The notes: generated from the letters alone by a model not told the origin. A stretch of 39,362 bases of DNA from an uncultured Clostridia bacterium (GCA_904374385.1 CAJFGA010000013.1:1-39362), one strand, 5' to 3'. Positions 7,984 through 15,115 are shown, counted from the first letter of the stretch. Translations and numbers: made by a program.

Positions 7984-8474
7984 GGCTGTACCGACAACCT
8001 CTTGCCGCCCTCATCCTCCGCATCGGCGACGGTCCCTTCGATCTTATACTTTTTGAGAATAAAGTGAGTGGCCGTAGAGAGCACCTCGTCCAGCGTGGAG
8101 AGGCGCTCGGTGACGAAGCGAGCCACTTCGCGCAGCGATTTGCCTTCGATAAACACCGCAAGATCAAACCCGCCGCTCATTAAATAGCAGCTTTTGACCT
8201 CTTCAAAGCGGTAAATTTCCTCTGCGATCGCGTCGAACCCGTTATTCTTCTGCGGCGTGACCTTGACTTCGATGAGCGCCTGCACCGTCTCTTCGGAAAG
8301 GCGCTCGCCGTTGACGATGGCGGTATATTTGACGATGATTCCCGCCTCTTCCATATGCGAGATAGCGGCGCACACCTCGTCTTCTTCCCTTTCCAACATC
8401 ACCGCGATCTTGGCGGGGGAATAGCGGCAGTCCTCTTCAAGGATCTTCAAAATATCCGTTTCCAGCTTTTCCAT
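7980..8474 (-). CDS. Lrp/AsnC family transcriptional regulator
   Basis: The 164-aa protein has the classic two-domain layout. An N-terminal AsnC-type helix-turn-helix (about residues 3-50) is followed by a RAM ligand-binding and oligomerisation domain (about 65-140). These regulators sense amino acids and often control their own operon and a neighbouring enzyme. I chose the ATG at 8474 because AAGGAG sits five bases upstream; an in-frame GTG two codons earlier overlaps the ribosome site. The gene overlaps the aminotransferase by 4 nt. A direct repeat across the promoter may be its operator. An unusual polar tail (about 145-164) follows the RAM domain. Confidence 0.93.
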   Translation of the reverse strand: MEKLETDILKILEEDCRYSPAKIAVMLEREEDEVCAAISHMEEAGIIVKYTAIVNGERLSEETVQALIEVKVTPQKNNGFDAIAEEIYRFEEVKSCYLMSGGFDLAVFIEGKSLREVARFVTERLSTLDEVLSTATHFILKKYKIEGTVADAEDEGGKRLSVQP

Positions 8475-8506
8475 ATACACTCCTTACCCTACCGAGTCTT
8501 TTAAAT

Positions 8507-8535
8507 AGTATATATTTTCAAAGAAAATATGTCAA
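8507..8535 (-). promoter_or_regulatory. Promoter of the Lrp-aminotransferase operon
   Basis: On the minus strand, TTGACA (8530-8535), a 17-base spacer and TATACT (8507-8512). The -35 box lies inside the proximal copy of the 17-nt direct repeat. Confidence 0.9.
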
Positions 8536-8578
8536 TTATATTTTTTCTTTTTGTTCCCGATTATGTCAATTATATTTT
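8528..8578 (-). repeat. Two 17-nt perfect direct repeats, candidate Lrp-family operator
   Basis: The identical 17-mer TATGTCAATTATATTTT (plus-strand sense) occurs at 8528-8544 and 8562-8578, 34 bp apart, or close to three helical turns. The first copy covers the -35 box of the Lrp-family operon. The second reaches into the -35 region of the divergent promoter at 8576-8604. AT-rich, helically phased sites suit Lrp-type octamers; the operator role is inference. Confidence 0.55.
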
Positions 8579-8604
8579 ACTTTTCTGAAAATTTCAAGTA
8601 TAAT
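8576..8604 (+). promoter_or_regulatory. Probable promoter of the 85-aa gene
   Basis: TTTACT (8576-8581), a 17-base spacer and TATAAT (8599-8604), reading away from the Lrp operon. Confidence 0.65.
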
Positions 8605-8649
8605 CAATAAAAAAATCCGTCAATCGGCGGAAGCAATCGGAGCGGCGCC

Positions 8650-8907
8650 ATGAAGATATGGGCAAAGACTATCAAAGACGGCAAGATCCAACAGCAGATC
8701 ATCTATGAAAATCCGGAAAAGCTGACCTATTCGCACTTTTTGGACTATCTGTTCGACATTTGCCATGAGATGGACATTTCTACGCCCGTTCTTTTAAAGA
8801 CACACATCTTCAATTTTGCGAAATTCAATCATGTACGCTTTCTGCCGCGCGACTTTGTCGAGCCAATCGAATTCGACTATTTATTGCTGGAAAACATCGT
8901 CGTATAA
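8650..8907 (+). CDS. Small protein of unknown function (85 aa)
   Basis: I cannot assign a function. The protein has no signal peptide, membrane helix or cysteine cluster. It mixes charged and aromatic residues, with a LDYLFDICHEMDI segment in the middle and an RFLPRDFVEPIEFDYL segment near the end, and looks like a small globular cytoplasmic domain. GGAG at 8639-8642 is seven bases before the ATG. It has its own promoter and a terminator at 9035-9063, so it is monocistronic and divergent from the Lrp operon. Similar short proteins seem common in Clostridia, but I state that from memory only. Confidence 0.8.
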   Translation: MKIWAKTIKDGKIQQQIIYENPEKLTYSHFLDYLFDICHEMDISTPVLLKTHIFNFAKFNHVRFLPRDFVEPIEFDYLLLENIVV

Positions 8908-8969
8908 GCAATTTTAGGGGCGTGGCGGCAGATTCGTTCGTTGTTTTTTCGGCCCTTTACGAAAATTCT

Positions 8970-9009
8970 GGCGGCTGCCGTGCTTTTTCGATTCTGCCCG
9001 GCAGCCGCC
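8970..9009. repeat. 11-bp inverted repeat hairpin
   Basis: GGCGGCTGCCG at 8970-8980 is exactly complementary to 8999-9009, with an 18-base loop. It lies between the 85-aa gene and its terminator. There is no T-run directly after it. It may be a 3' UTR structure. Confidence 0.5.
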
Positions 9010-9034
9010 CGAAAAGATCTACACGTCATATACC

Positions 9035-9063
9035 AAAAACGGTGCCAATGCCGTTTTTTATTT
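9035..9063 (+). terminator. Intrinsic terminator after the 85-aa gene
   Basis: AAAAACGG (9035-9042) pairs with CCGTTTTT (9051-9058), and the T-run continues to 9063. It abuts the -35 box of the queT promoter. Confidence 0.7.
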
Positions 9064-9090
9064 GACAAGCCTCGCCCTTTTTGCTATCAT
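9062..9090 (+). promoter_or_regulatory. Promoter of queT
   Basis: TTGACA (9062-9067), a 17-base spacer and TATCAT (9085-9090). The predicted start at about 9097 coincides with the 5' end of the riboswitch stem. Confidence 0.88.
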
Positions 9091-9097
9091 ATCTTGC

Positions 9098-9136
9098 GGT
9101 AGGTTTTCGGAAAACACTACCTAAAAACAACCGAGG
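9098..9136 (+). promoter_or_regulatory. preQ1-I-like riboswitch upstream of queT
   Basis: Stem P1 is GGTAG (9098-9102) with CTACC (9117-9121). Its loop carries TCGG (9107-9110), which can pair with CCGA (9131-9134) after an A-rich linker (9122-9130). That is the H-type pseudoknot layout of the preQ1-I class. The ACA before the 3' strand of P1 also resembles known members. CCGA overlaps the GAGG ribosome site (9133-9136), so ligand binding would hide it and shut off translation. The downstream gene is a queuosine-precursor transporter, which fits. The loop could alternatively extend P1 as a plain hairpin. Confidence 0.72.
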
Positions 9137-9146
9137 TAACTGAATA

Positions 9147-9719
9147 ATGAAAAGATTCACCACCAAGACGCTGTGCAGGGCGGGCATCATTGCCGCGCTG
9201 TACGTTGTACTCACCTGGCCGCTCGGCGCGCTTGCATTCGGCACGCTGGGCTTTCAGATCCGCCCCGCCGAAGCGCTGACCATGCTTCCCCTGTTTTATC
9301 CGGAAGCCATCCCCGCGCTGTATGTGGGCTGTTTGATCGCCAACATCATCACGGGCAACGCGTGGGACATCGGATTGGGCAGTCTGTGCTCGCTCGTCGC
9401 GGCGTTGCTCACGTTTCTGACAGGCAAACTAATCAAAAACACCCCCCTCAAATTGACCGTCGGCGGACTGTTCCCCGTGCTGGTCAATGCATTCGTCATC
9501 CCGCTGGTACTCCTGTTGGGCGGCAGCGCCTATGCGGGGTATTGGTTTATGTTTGCGTCTTTGCTGGTGACGCAATCCGTATGGGTATACGGGCTGGGCG
9601 TGCCGCTGTATTTCGGCATCAGGGCGCTGCGCGCCAAGGGCATTTCCGCCTTTACCGACAATGTTTCGGGGGAGCGTTTGGCGCAGAACGCGACAAAAAC
9701 GGAACACCATACTAACTGA
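9147..9719 (+). CDS. queT: QueT family queuosine precursor transporter, ECF S component
   Basis: This 190-aa protein is very hydrophobic, with about five to six membrane helices. It carries the QueT/DUF988 signature around residues 31-57 (FGTLGFQIRPAEAL followed by MLPLFYPEAIPAL). In Firmicutes QueT is the substrate-binding S component of an energy-coupling-factor transporter that imports a queuosine precursor; the EcfA/EcfT module is encoded elsewhere. The preQ1-like riboswitch directly upstream supports the role. The GAGG ribosome site is 10 bases from the ATG. The tail after about residue 165 is polar and cytoplasmic. Confidence 0.92.
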   Translation: MKRFTTKTLCRAGIIAALYVVLTWPLGALAFGTLGFQIRPAEALTMLPLFYPEAIPALYVGCLIANIITGNAWDIGLGSLCSLVAALLTFLTGKLIKNTPLKLTVGGLFPVLVNAFVIPLVLLLGGSAYAGYWFMFASLLVTQSVWVYGLGVPLYFGIRALRAKGISAFTDNVSGERLAQNATKTEHHTN

Positions 9720-9734
9720 ATGAATACAATAAAG

Positions 9735-9768
9735 GGCGCCTCCGCTTTCCGAAGAGGCGCCTCTTTTT
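9735..9768 (+). terminator. Intrinsic terminator of queT
   Basis: GGCGCCTC (9735-9742) pairs with GAGGCGCC (9754-9761), followed by TCTTTTT to 9768. Confidence 0.9.
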
Positions 9769-9773
9769 ATCAT

Positions 9774-9803
9774 AAACGTCCGCAGGCAAGCCTGCGGACG
9801 TTT
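9774..9803 (-). terminator. Intrinsic terminator of the 265-aa membrane gene
   Basis: A perfect 14-bp stem (9774-9787 with 9790-9803) lies just after the stop codon at 9807 on the minus strand. Its U-run is short (TTTAT), so efficiency is uncertain. Confidence 0.65.
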
Positions 9804-9806
9804 CCG

Positions 9807-10604
9807 TTACCAAATTTGTATCGACCACCAATTTTTAGAGATGCCGAACCCGAGCATCATGATGAGCATCAACAGCCAATCCAAAAAGATGGGCACGCCC
9901 AGCCCGATATCCAAGCCCAAAAGCACTTTGTCGGGGATCTTTTCCAACTTTTTCATGAGCGGTTCAAAAATAAACCGCATAAAGAGCATGACGCCGACGG
10001 ACAATCCCAGCGCCGTCGGGACGCTCGTATATTTCGTAAATGTGAGCGGAATACCCGTATAATCCCAAAGCACCACGCCGGAGACCCACTCGACAAATGT
10101 GCCGAACAGGATCTCGCCGAAAAAGATAAAGGCAAACAAGATCAAAAAATAGCAGATATGCTTCGCCGTTGCCGAAAGTTTACTCTCCTTTTTGAAGATC
10201 CTCCAACAGAAAAAGCGCATCTCTTTCGGCGTGCCGATGAGTACATACATGGCAAACACGGCAATGCCGTACGCAAACAAAAAGGGCAAGATCTGACGGC
10301 GGCTGTTGATCACGCCGTCGCGGAACAGGCGGAAAAGATTTTCCACCACGAACCCGACGAACGACATGATGATGCACAGCAAAAGCAGCGGAAGCAAGCG
10401 GTAGCGGAAAATTTTGACCGCAAAAATACCGCGGCGGGGCTTTTGCGTACCCTCAGCCGATGCGGGAACAGATCCGGCATTCCCCTCCCCCGTCCCTTGC
10501 TGCACGGCCGCTGCCTCCTCTTCGACGGAACAATTCTTTTCGCCGTCAAGCGGGGCAGTATTTTTTTTGTCCTCGATGCTCATAGACTCCTCTTCGGCGC
10601 GCAT
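9807..10604 (-). CDS. Putative ABC-transporter type IV (CmpB-like) membrane protein
   Basis: The 265-aa protein has a polar, acidic N-terminal stretch of about 60 residues and then about five to six membrane helices. The segment GEILFGTFVEW followed by GVVLWDYTGIP resembles the signature of the 'putative ABC-transporter type IV' family (CmpB), whose function is not established. The TATAAT box at 10613-10618 ends eight bases before the ATG at 10604, so this start would be nearly leaderless. A second ATG at 10583 has AGGAG only three bases upstream and is the alternative (258 aa). The gene ends at a strong hairpin and stands alone. Confidence 0.72.
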   Translation of the reverse strand: MRAEEESMSIEDKKNTAPLDGEKNCSVEEEAAAVQQGTGEGNAGSVPASAEGTQKPRRGIFAVKIFRYRLLPLLLLCIIMSFVGFVVENLFRLFRDGVINSRRQILPFLFAYGIAVFAMYVLIGTPKEMRFFCWRIFKKESKLSATAKHICYFLILFAFIFFGEILFGTFVEWVSGVVLWDYTGIPLTFTKYTSVPTALGLSVGVMLFMRFIFEPLMKKLEKIPDKVLLGLDIGLGVPIFLDWLLMLIMMLGFGISKNWWSIQIW

Positions 10605-10612
10605 TTTTTGCC

Positions 10613-10641
10613 ATTATACCATAAAAACGGAAATATTCCAA
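10613..10641 (-). promoter_or_regulatory. Promoter of the CmpB-like gene
   Basis: On the minus strand, TTGGAA (10636-10641), a 17-base spacer and TATAAT (10613-10618). It lies 26 bp beyond the stop of the MFS gene. Confidence 0.75.
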
Positions 10642-10666
10642 CCACTGAACCGTCCAAAAGAAATTA

Positions 10667-11920
10667 TTAACGAAATTTTAACAATTTATTGCGCTCTAAA
10701 GGGATCACATTCCCGTTTTTTATGCGGCGCATCGCGGCGACCGCCAGCATACAGGCAAACGGCGCCGCCGATAGGATGAGAAAAGAGGCATTCAGCCCGA
10801 ACGACTGCGACAGAGCGCCTGCCGCGGCGGGCAGCACCGCCGCGCCGAGATCGGACGCCACGGCGAGAGAAGCGATCAGCCGTCCGCCCGCACGGGGCAG
10901 ATTTTCGGATGCGGCGGTCATCGTTCCGGGAGAAAGAATGCCGACAAACAGACCGCAAGCCGCCGCCCCCGCGAAAGAGAATGCACCCGTGCACAGCGCC
11001 GCGCAGAGATAGCATACAAAGGTGGCGGCGCCTGAAAACAGAAGCACCGAAAAGGGAAAGGCGGCTTTCTTCCCTGCCAGCCGAATATAGAATATGCCGC
11101 CGATGCCGAGCAGTGCGGCAAACGCCGCCGTACCGAAAAATTCGCCGCATTCTGCAATATGTACCGTTTCGTAAAACAGGGCGCTCGCCCATTGATTCAT
11201 GGCGACTTCCGCCCCGTGGCCGAAAAAAATCGCCGCGAGCGCGAGACTGCAGAAAATACCGAAATTTTTCTGCACGGAAGAAACATTTTCCTCCAAAAAA
11301 GCGCGCGAGGGGGAAGTTTTTTCTTCGGCATGCGCCCCGGCGCTATCCAAATCGGCGCGCAAGATGAGTAAAAATGCCGCCGCGGGCACGAGCGCAAAAA
11401 AGAACATCGCAAAATTCCATCGCCCGCAACAGACGGTCATATAGCCATACAAAAGGATCGCCAAAACAGCCTGCGCCCAGGCATAGGCTGTGTGCAATAG
11501 GCAGATGGAGACGGGCGCGCCGCGCGGAAGACTGTCCGCCACATCGGAAAGGACAACTTCGAGCATGCCCCCCGAAAAGGCGAATACGGCAGTCGCCGCG
11601 GCAATGCCGCCGTACAGTGCGCCGCCCGTAAAGAGGAGGGGCACACAGCCGTAAAAAGCGAGTCCCGCCGCGCTGGCCGCTGCGGCGGCCAGCGCGAGTT
11701 TTTTGCGCGAAAAACGGTCGATCAGCAGGACGAGCAGTACGTCGGCCAGCATCTGCGCCCCGAAATTGACCGCCGTCAAAAGGCCGAGCTGCAGAAAAGA
11801 AAAGCCGTACAGGTCGGCAAAAGGCACGAACAGCAGAGCGGTCACGTTGGTGATGACCGCCTGGTTGGAAATGCCCGCCAGACATGCGGACAGCGTGCGG
11901 CCGTACTTTCTTTGGTTCAT
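10667..11920 (-). CDS. MFS transporter
   Basis: This 417-aa protein is almost entirely hydrophobic, with about 12 membrane helices, the usual major facilitator size. Between helices 2 and 3 it has DRFSRKK (about residues 67-73), a version of the MFS loop motif. Short charged loops and an EEKTSPSRAFLEEN stretch mark the central cytoplasmic loop between the two six-helix halves. The start is the ATG at 11920 with AGAGGTGG upstream. The small hydrophobic helices and absence of polar binding motifs give no clue to the substrate; it may export a drug or metabolite. No regulator is adjacent. Confidence 0.85.
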   Translation of the reverse strand: MNQRKYGRTLSACLAGISNQAVITNVTALLFVPFADLYGFSFLQLGLLTAVNFGAQMLADVLLVLLIDRFSRKKLALAAAAASAAGLAFYGCVPLLFTGGALYGGIAAATAVFAFSGGMLEVVLSDVADSLPRGAPVSICLLHTAYAWAQAVLAILLYGYMTVCCGRWNFAMFFFALVPAAAFLLILRADLDSAGAHAEEKTSPSRAFLEENVSSVQKNFGIFCSLALAAIFFGHGAEVAMNQWASALFYETVHIAECGEFFGTAAFAALLGIGGIFYIRLAGKKAAFPFSVLLFSGAATFVCYLCAALCTGAFSFAGAAACGLFVGILSPGTMTAASENLPRAGGRLIASLAVASDLGAAVLPAAAGALSQSFGLNASFLILSAAPFACMLAVAAMRRIKNGNVIPLERNKLLKFR

Positions 11921-12049
11921 CCCGCCACCTCTGCCGTAAAAACACTTTCACGATCATCATATGCCGAAAAATCGCATACGGTGCATCTGCGCACGACCTG
12001 CACGGACGATCACCGTCCGGCGGGGAATTTTATGTTTTTTGCATTCGGC

Positions 12050-12078
12050 TTGACTTATTCGCAAATTTTTGCTACTAT
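12050..12078 (+). promoter_or_regulatory. Promoter of the SPOUT methylase gene, predicted leaderless
   Basis: TTGACT (12050-12055), a 17-base spacer and TACTAT (12073-12078). The ATG at 12085 is the seventh base after the -10 box, so transcription should begin at or next to the start codon. Confidence 0.75.
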
Positions 12079-12084
12079 AACCGC

Positions 12085-12930
12085 ATGGAAACGATAGAAC
12101 AGGTGCTGCATTCACATCACTTTCTCGCCATCGGGGAACAAAACCCGAAGGTCAAACAGCTCAAGGGGATCTTGTCCAATTCCAAACCCAATCCGCATAA
12201 ACTGTTCGTTGCGGAAGGCATTTGGATCCTGAAAATGTGCGAGCAATTCAAAACGCCGATCGATTCGCTCTTTCTCTGCCCCGAACATATCCGCACGAGC
12301 GAGGCGGCAGCGCTTGCCGACAAGCTCACCGCGCGCGCAGAAAATTTGTATACCGTATCCGCCAAAACGTACGAAAAGCTTTCCGAACGCGACCGCCCCG
12401 ACGGATTGATGGCGCTCGCCGCCCTCCCCTCTTTCGACATCGCTGCCTTTCATCCGCCCGAAAATGCCGTGATCTTGATTTTGGACGGCATTGAAATCCC
12501 GGGCAACGTGGGCACCATGCTGCGCATGGCGGACGGCGCGGGGCTGGACGGCGTATTTTTATGCAACCGAAAGGTGCGGCTGACCCATCCTAAACTAATC
12601 AAGGGCAGCCAAGGTGCGATCCTGTCTGTGCCCGTATTCGAATTTGAAAGCGTCGCCGCCTGCCGCGATTGGCTTCAGTCGCACGGATTTACCGTTTACC
12701 TTGCCGATACGCGCGCGCCGCGGTATTATTTTGACGAGCCGTACGGCAGCAAAACGGCGCTCGTAATGGGTAGCGAACGGTACGGCATCACGCGCGAATG
12801 GTACGGCGGCGATCACAAGATGGTCGCCATCCCCATGCTCGGAAAATGCGATTCCCTCAACGTAGGCGTTGCCGCCACGGTGCTCTGCTACGATGCGAGC
12901 ATGAAAAATAAGATGAAACAGCGGAATTAA
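12085..12930 (+). CDS. TrmH/SpoU family RNA 2'-O-methyltransferase
   Basis: The 281-aa protein has an N-terminal substrate-binding domain (about 1-105, with NPKVKQLKG). The C-terminal SPOUT methylase carries all three motifs: EIPGNVGTMLRMADGAG (motif 1, with its Asn and Arg), MGSERYGIT (motif 2) and MLGKCDSLNVGVAATVL (motif 3). It should methylate a ribose 2'-OH in rRNA or tRNA using S-adenosylmethionine via the knotted fold. The ATG at 12085 fits the family N-terminus. No alternative in-frame start or ribosome site lies before it, and the upstream promoter makes it leaderless. The target nucleotide is unknown. Confidence 0.92.
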   Translation: METIEQVLHSHHFLAIGEQNPKVKQLKGILSNSKPNPHKLFVAEGIWILKMCEQFKTPIDSLFLCPEHIRTSEAAALADKLTARAENLYTVSAKTYEKLSERDRPDGLMALAALPSFDIAAFHPPENAVILILDGIEIPGNVGTMLRMADGAGLDGVFLCNRKVRLTHPKLIKGSQGAILSVPVFEFESVAACRDWLQSHGFTVYLADTRAPRYYFDEPYGSKTALVMGSERYGITREWYGGDHKMVAIPMLGKCDSLNVGVAATVLCYDASMKNKMKQRN

Positions 12931-12944
12931 ATTGCCATCAAAAG

Positions 12945-12974
12945 AAAAATGCGCCGTCAGCTCGGCGCATTTTT
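12945..12974. terminator. Bidirectional terminator, SPOUT methylase / rubrerythrin operon
   Basis: A perfect 12-bp stem (12945-12956 with 12963-12974) has A-runs on one side and T-runs on the other, so it works for the convergent transcripts on both strands. Confidence 0.9.
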
Positions 12975-12984
12975 CATGCATAGA

Positions 12985-13098
12985 TTAAAGGTCGTCGGCA
13001 TCCTGTACGGGTTTTTCGCCGTCCTCCGGCGTACCCGTATAGCTGCCGTTCACGTCATAAGGGGAACGCATCGCCCCCTTTTGTGCCCTTTTCTTCAT
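12985..13098 (-). CDS. 37-aa small protein coupled to rubrerythrin
   Basis: A tiny ORF begins with ATG at 13098, two bases after the stop of the preceding 42-aa ORF, and AAGGA lies just upstream. The product starts basic (MKKRAQKG). Its middle reads YDVNGSYTGTPEDG and its end is acidic (PVQDADDL). I recall short clostridial proteins ending in a similar PVQDADDL segment, but cannot verify it here. It is the last gene of the rubrerythrin transcript and stops just before the shared terminator. Function unknown. Confidence 0.7.
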   Translation of the reverse strand: MKKRAQKGAMRSPYDVNGSYTGTPEDGEKPVQDADDL

Positions 13099-13100
13099 CC

Positions 13101-13229
13101 TTATTCCTTAGACTTAGCGCTCGCTTTCGCGCCCTTCGCCGTGCTCTTAGAGCAGCACCTGCCGCTCGAAGTGTTCTTGGAATTCTGCGCCTGTTTGGAC
13201 GCGGAAGAAGTTTCCTTGCTGTTTTTCAT
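13101..13229 (-). CDS. 42-aa Lys/Ser/Ala-rich small protein coupled to rubrerythrin
   Basis: The ATG at 13229 has AAGGAG at 13237-13242, seven bases upstream and overlapping the rubrerythrin stop codon, so translation is coupled. The protein is rich in Lys, Ser and Ala, has no hydrophobic core, and contains one adjacent cysteine pair (GRCCSKS). It resembles a disordered, highly basic peptide that might bind nucleic acid or metal; that is inference. It lies between rubrerythrin and the 37-aa gene. Confidence 0.65.
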   Translation of the reverse strand: MKNSKETSSASKQAQNSKNTSSGRCCSKSTAKGAKASAKSKE

Positions 13230-13240
13230 GATTTTTCTCC

Positions 13241-13831
13241 TTATTTGTTGTCAAAAGGTAAGTGTATCTCTACGAAGCCCTGGCTCGCCTTGCACAGCGG
13301 GCAGATGTGCCACGCCTCATTGGACGTAGCGCGATAGCCGCATTCGCTGCATACCCAAAGCGTCGGCTTGTCCCGCTTGTACAGCGTGCCGTCGCGGAAG
13401 GACTCGTAAAGATAATTGAACACGATGTTATGCTCCTTTTCTACCCCTGCGACGCGATGAAACAGCGCCGCTATATCGGCAAATCCTTCCTGTTCGGCCT
13501 CCGCCGCAAAGGCGGGATAAACCTCTTCGAATTCCGCGCGCTCATCATTGGCCGCGAATGCGAGATTTTCCTCCAGAGTTCCGAAGTGAAACGGATAGCC
13601 TGCGTTTAAGTCGATATTTTCCGTGCTGCCCGCCTTTTGCAGGAGCGTATTGAAAAAACTTTTCGCATGATACGTTTCGTTCTTTGCGATGGTGCGTATG
13701 GTATCGGCTAAAACCGCATACCCTTCCGCGGTGGCGAGCTTTGCGATCAGCTGATATCGCATACCCGCCTGGCTCTCTCCCGCGAACGAACGGGCAAGAT
13801 TGGTAAAAGTTTTCGTCTGCTTAAACTGCAT
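13241..13831 (-). CDS. rbr: Rubrerythrin
   Basis: This 196-aa protein is a complete rubrerythrin, the anaerobe's peroxide scavenger. The N-terminal ferritin-like four-helix domain holds the diiron ligands, including Glu19, an ETYHAKSF segment and an EKEHN segment. The C-terminal rubredoxin-like domain has CSECGYR and CPLCKAS to bind one iron. Electrons would come from NADH or ferredoxin/rubredoxin. The ATG at 13831 has AAGGAGG about eight bases upstream; a longer open frame to 13882 is not supported. Two small ORFs follow without gaps. I found no convincing promoter or PerR-like box upstream. Confidence 0.96.
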   Translation of the reverse strand: MQFKQTKTFTNLARSFAGESQAGMRYQLIAKLATAEGYAVLADTIRTIAKNETYHAKSFFNTLLQKAGSTENIDLNAGYPFHFGTLEENLAFAANDERAEFEEVYPAFAAEAEQEGFADIAALFHRVAGVEKEHNIVFNYLYESFRDGTLYKRDKPTLWVCSECGYRATSNEAWHICPLCKASQGFVEIHLPFDNK

Positions 13832-14010
13832 TGCGTCATCCTCCTTACGCCCTTTATTATGTCCGCACTGCCCGCGGCGCATACCTGCACGGGGAAAGGA
13901 AATTTCTGCCGATTCATTTTTTTGCTGTTTAACCGAGGAATTTTTGCCGATCTAATTTTCCCTTTCGTCCCTTTCGGCAAAATGCCGCGGCGGCCCGTAC
14001 CGCCGCATAA

Positions 14011-14040
14011 ACAAAACGCCCCGTGCAATCTGCACGGGGC
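14011..14040 (-). terminator. Intrinsic terminator of the 329-aa zinc-ribbon gene
   Basis: GCCCCGTGCA (14018-14027) pairs with TGCACGGGGC (14031-14040) around a 3-nt loop. On the minus strand it is followed by GTTTTGT (14011-14017). Confidence 0.9.
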
Positions 14041-14066
14041 TCGCTATTCGCGCTTAGAAGTTCGAT

Positions 14067-15056
14067 CTATTGAAGTCCGCCGTCGTAAAACCTGTCCCTC
14101 TTATAAAAGCACAGGCACATGGCACGCACAAAATTCGCTCCCGCGCCGAACAAAAACATGAGCGTGAGAGAAGCCAGCCCGAACGTCCAGCACAGGACGG
14201 CAAAAACGGCGAGGATCATGAGGAAGGAGAGCCATGCCCAACACCTGTGCCATGCGCGGAACTGAATCTTGCCCCCCAAACTGAACAAAATGGGAAGGCT
14301 CAATACGAGGCAGACCGCATATGCAGGAATGCCCCACTGCACGACAAAGCGACAGACATTGACGCACATACCGTTGATCAGTTCGCTGGAAGCATAGCTG
14401 TGCTCCCCGATGACGGAGAGGACCCCGGCAAACCCGCGCACACCCGAATCCGTCTTGTCGAAGAGATATAAAATCCCTTGATAGCCGCGCATAACACCGC
14501 CGAAATCATCCAGCCCGCCGCTGACCCATACGAGCGAAAACATCGCGATACTCAATGCAAGAAGCAACGTGCACAGGAATGAAATGACGATACGATTGAC
14601 GCTGCGGCGCCTGCCGGACCGGCGCACATGCGTCAAAGCAGGTTCCTGCCGGGCAGCGGAGCGCTGCGGCGCATATACTCCCTCCTGCACAGGCGGCGCG
14701 ATATAGGAAGCGGGCAGGGGCTGAACGCCCTGCTGACGCGTGCCGTGCAGCCGTTCGACCTCGCCCTGCAACACGCGGACCTCCCCTTTGAGCTGCGCCA
14801 CTTCGCTCAGCAGTTCAAAGCGTTCGCGCGGACCGCCCGCCGATTCGCGCACGGGCGTTTCCTGCACGGGGGGCGAAGGCGGTGCATCGGCACTTTGCGG
14901 CGATGAACGGGCGATTTCTTCGCGCCTGTAATTCTTCAGCGTACTCTTCATTTCGCGGAGAACGTCGTCCATGTCCTCTTCGAATAAAAATCCGCAGTAA
15001 GGGCACCGGACTTTTCCGTCATCCGTCTGCTGTCCGCAATTTTTACAGATCTTCAC
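14067..15056 (-). CDS. Zinc-ribbon membrane protein of unknown function
   Basis: This 329-aa protein starts with a zinc ribbon (CKNCG at 4-8 and CPYCG at 18-22). A polar, proline-rich linker and a short heptad-like coiled coil (about 80-105, LLSEVAQLKGEVRVLQGE) follow. The C-terminal half has about five membrane helices. I do not know its role; similar architectures are common in Clostridia as uncharacterised membrane proteins. The start codon is GTG at 15056; a possible GAGG is about 11 bases upstream. It has its own strong promoter and a GC-rich hairpin in its leader, and ends at a clear terminator. Confidence 0.82.
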   Translation of the reverse strand: MKICKNCGQQTDDGKVRCPYCGFLFEEDMDDVLREMKSTLKNYRREEIARSSPQSADAPPSPPVQETPVRESAGGPRERFELLSEVAQLKGEVRVLQGEVERLHGTRQQGVQPLPASYIAPPVQEGVYAPQRSAARQEPALTHVRRSGRRRSVNRIVISFLCTLLLALSIAMFSLVWVSGGLDDFGGVMRGYQGILYLFDKTDSGVRGFAGVLSVIGEHSYASSELINGMCVNVCRFVVQWGIPAYAVCLVLSLPILFSLGGKIQFRAWHRCWAWLSFLMILAVFAVLCWTFGLASLTLMFLFGAGANFVRAMCLCFYKRDRFYDGGLQ

Positions 15057-15081
15057 GATACCATCAACCTCGTCTGTTATT

Positions 15082-15098
15082 GCGGGGCGCCGCCCCGC
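15082..15098 (-). other. GC hairpin in leader of the zinc-ribbon gene
   Basis: GCGGGGC (15082-15088) pairs with GCCCCGC (15092-15098). It lies between the promoter and the weak ribosome site and may damp translation from the GTG start. Confidence 0.5.
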
Positions 15099-15115
15099 CG
15101 GGTTATGACAATTCT

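Noticed and set aside
9720-10670. 316-aa plus-strand open frame
   Set aside because: It lies antisense to the CmpB-like gene, has no ribosome site and reads as a low-complexity shadow of GC-rich codons.
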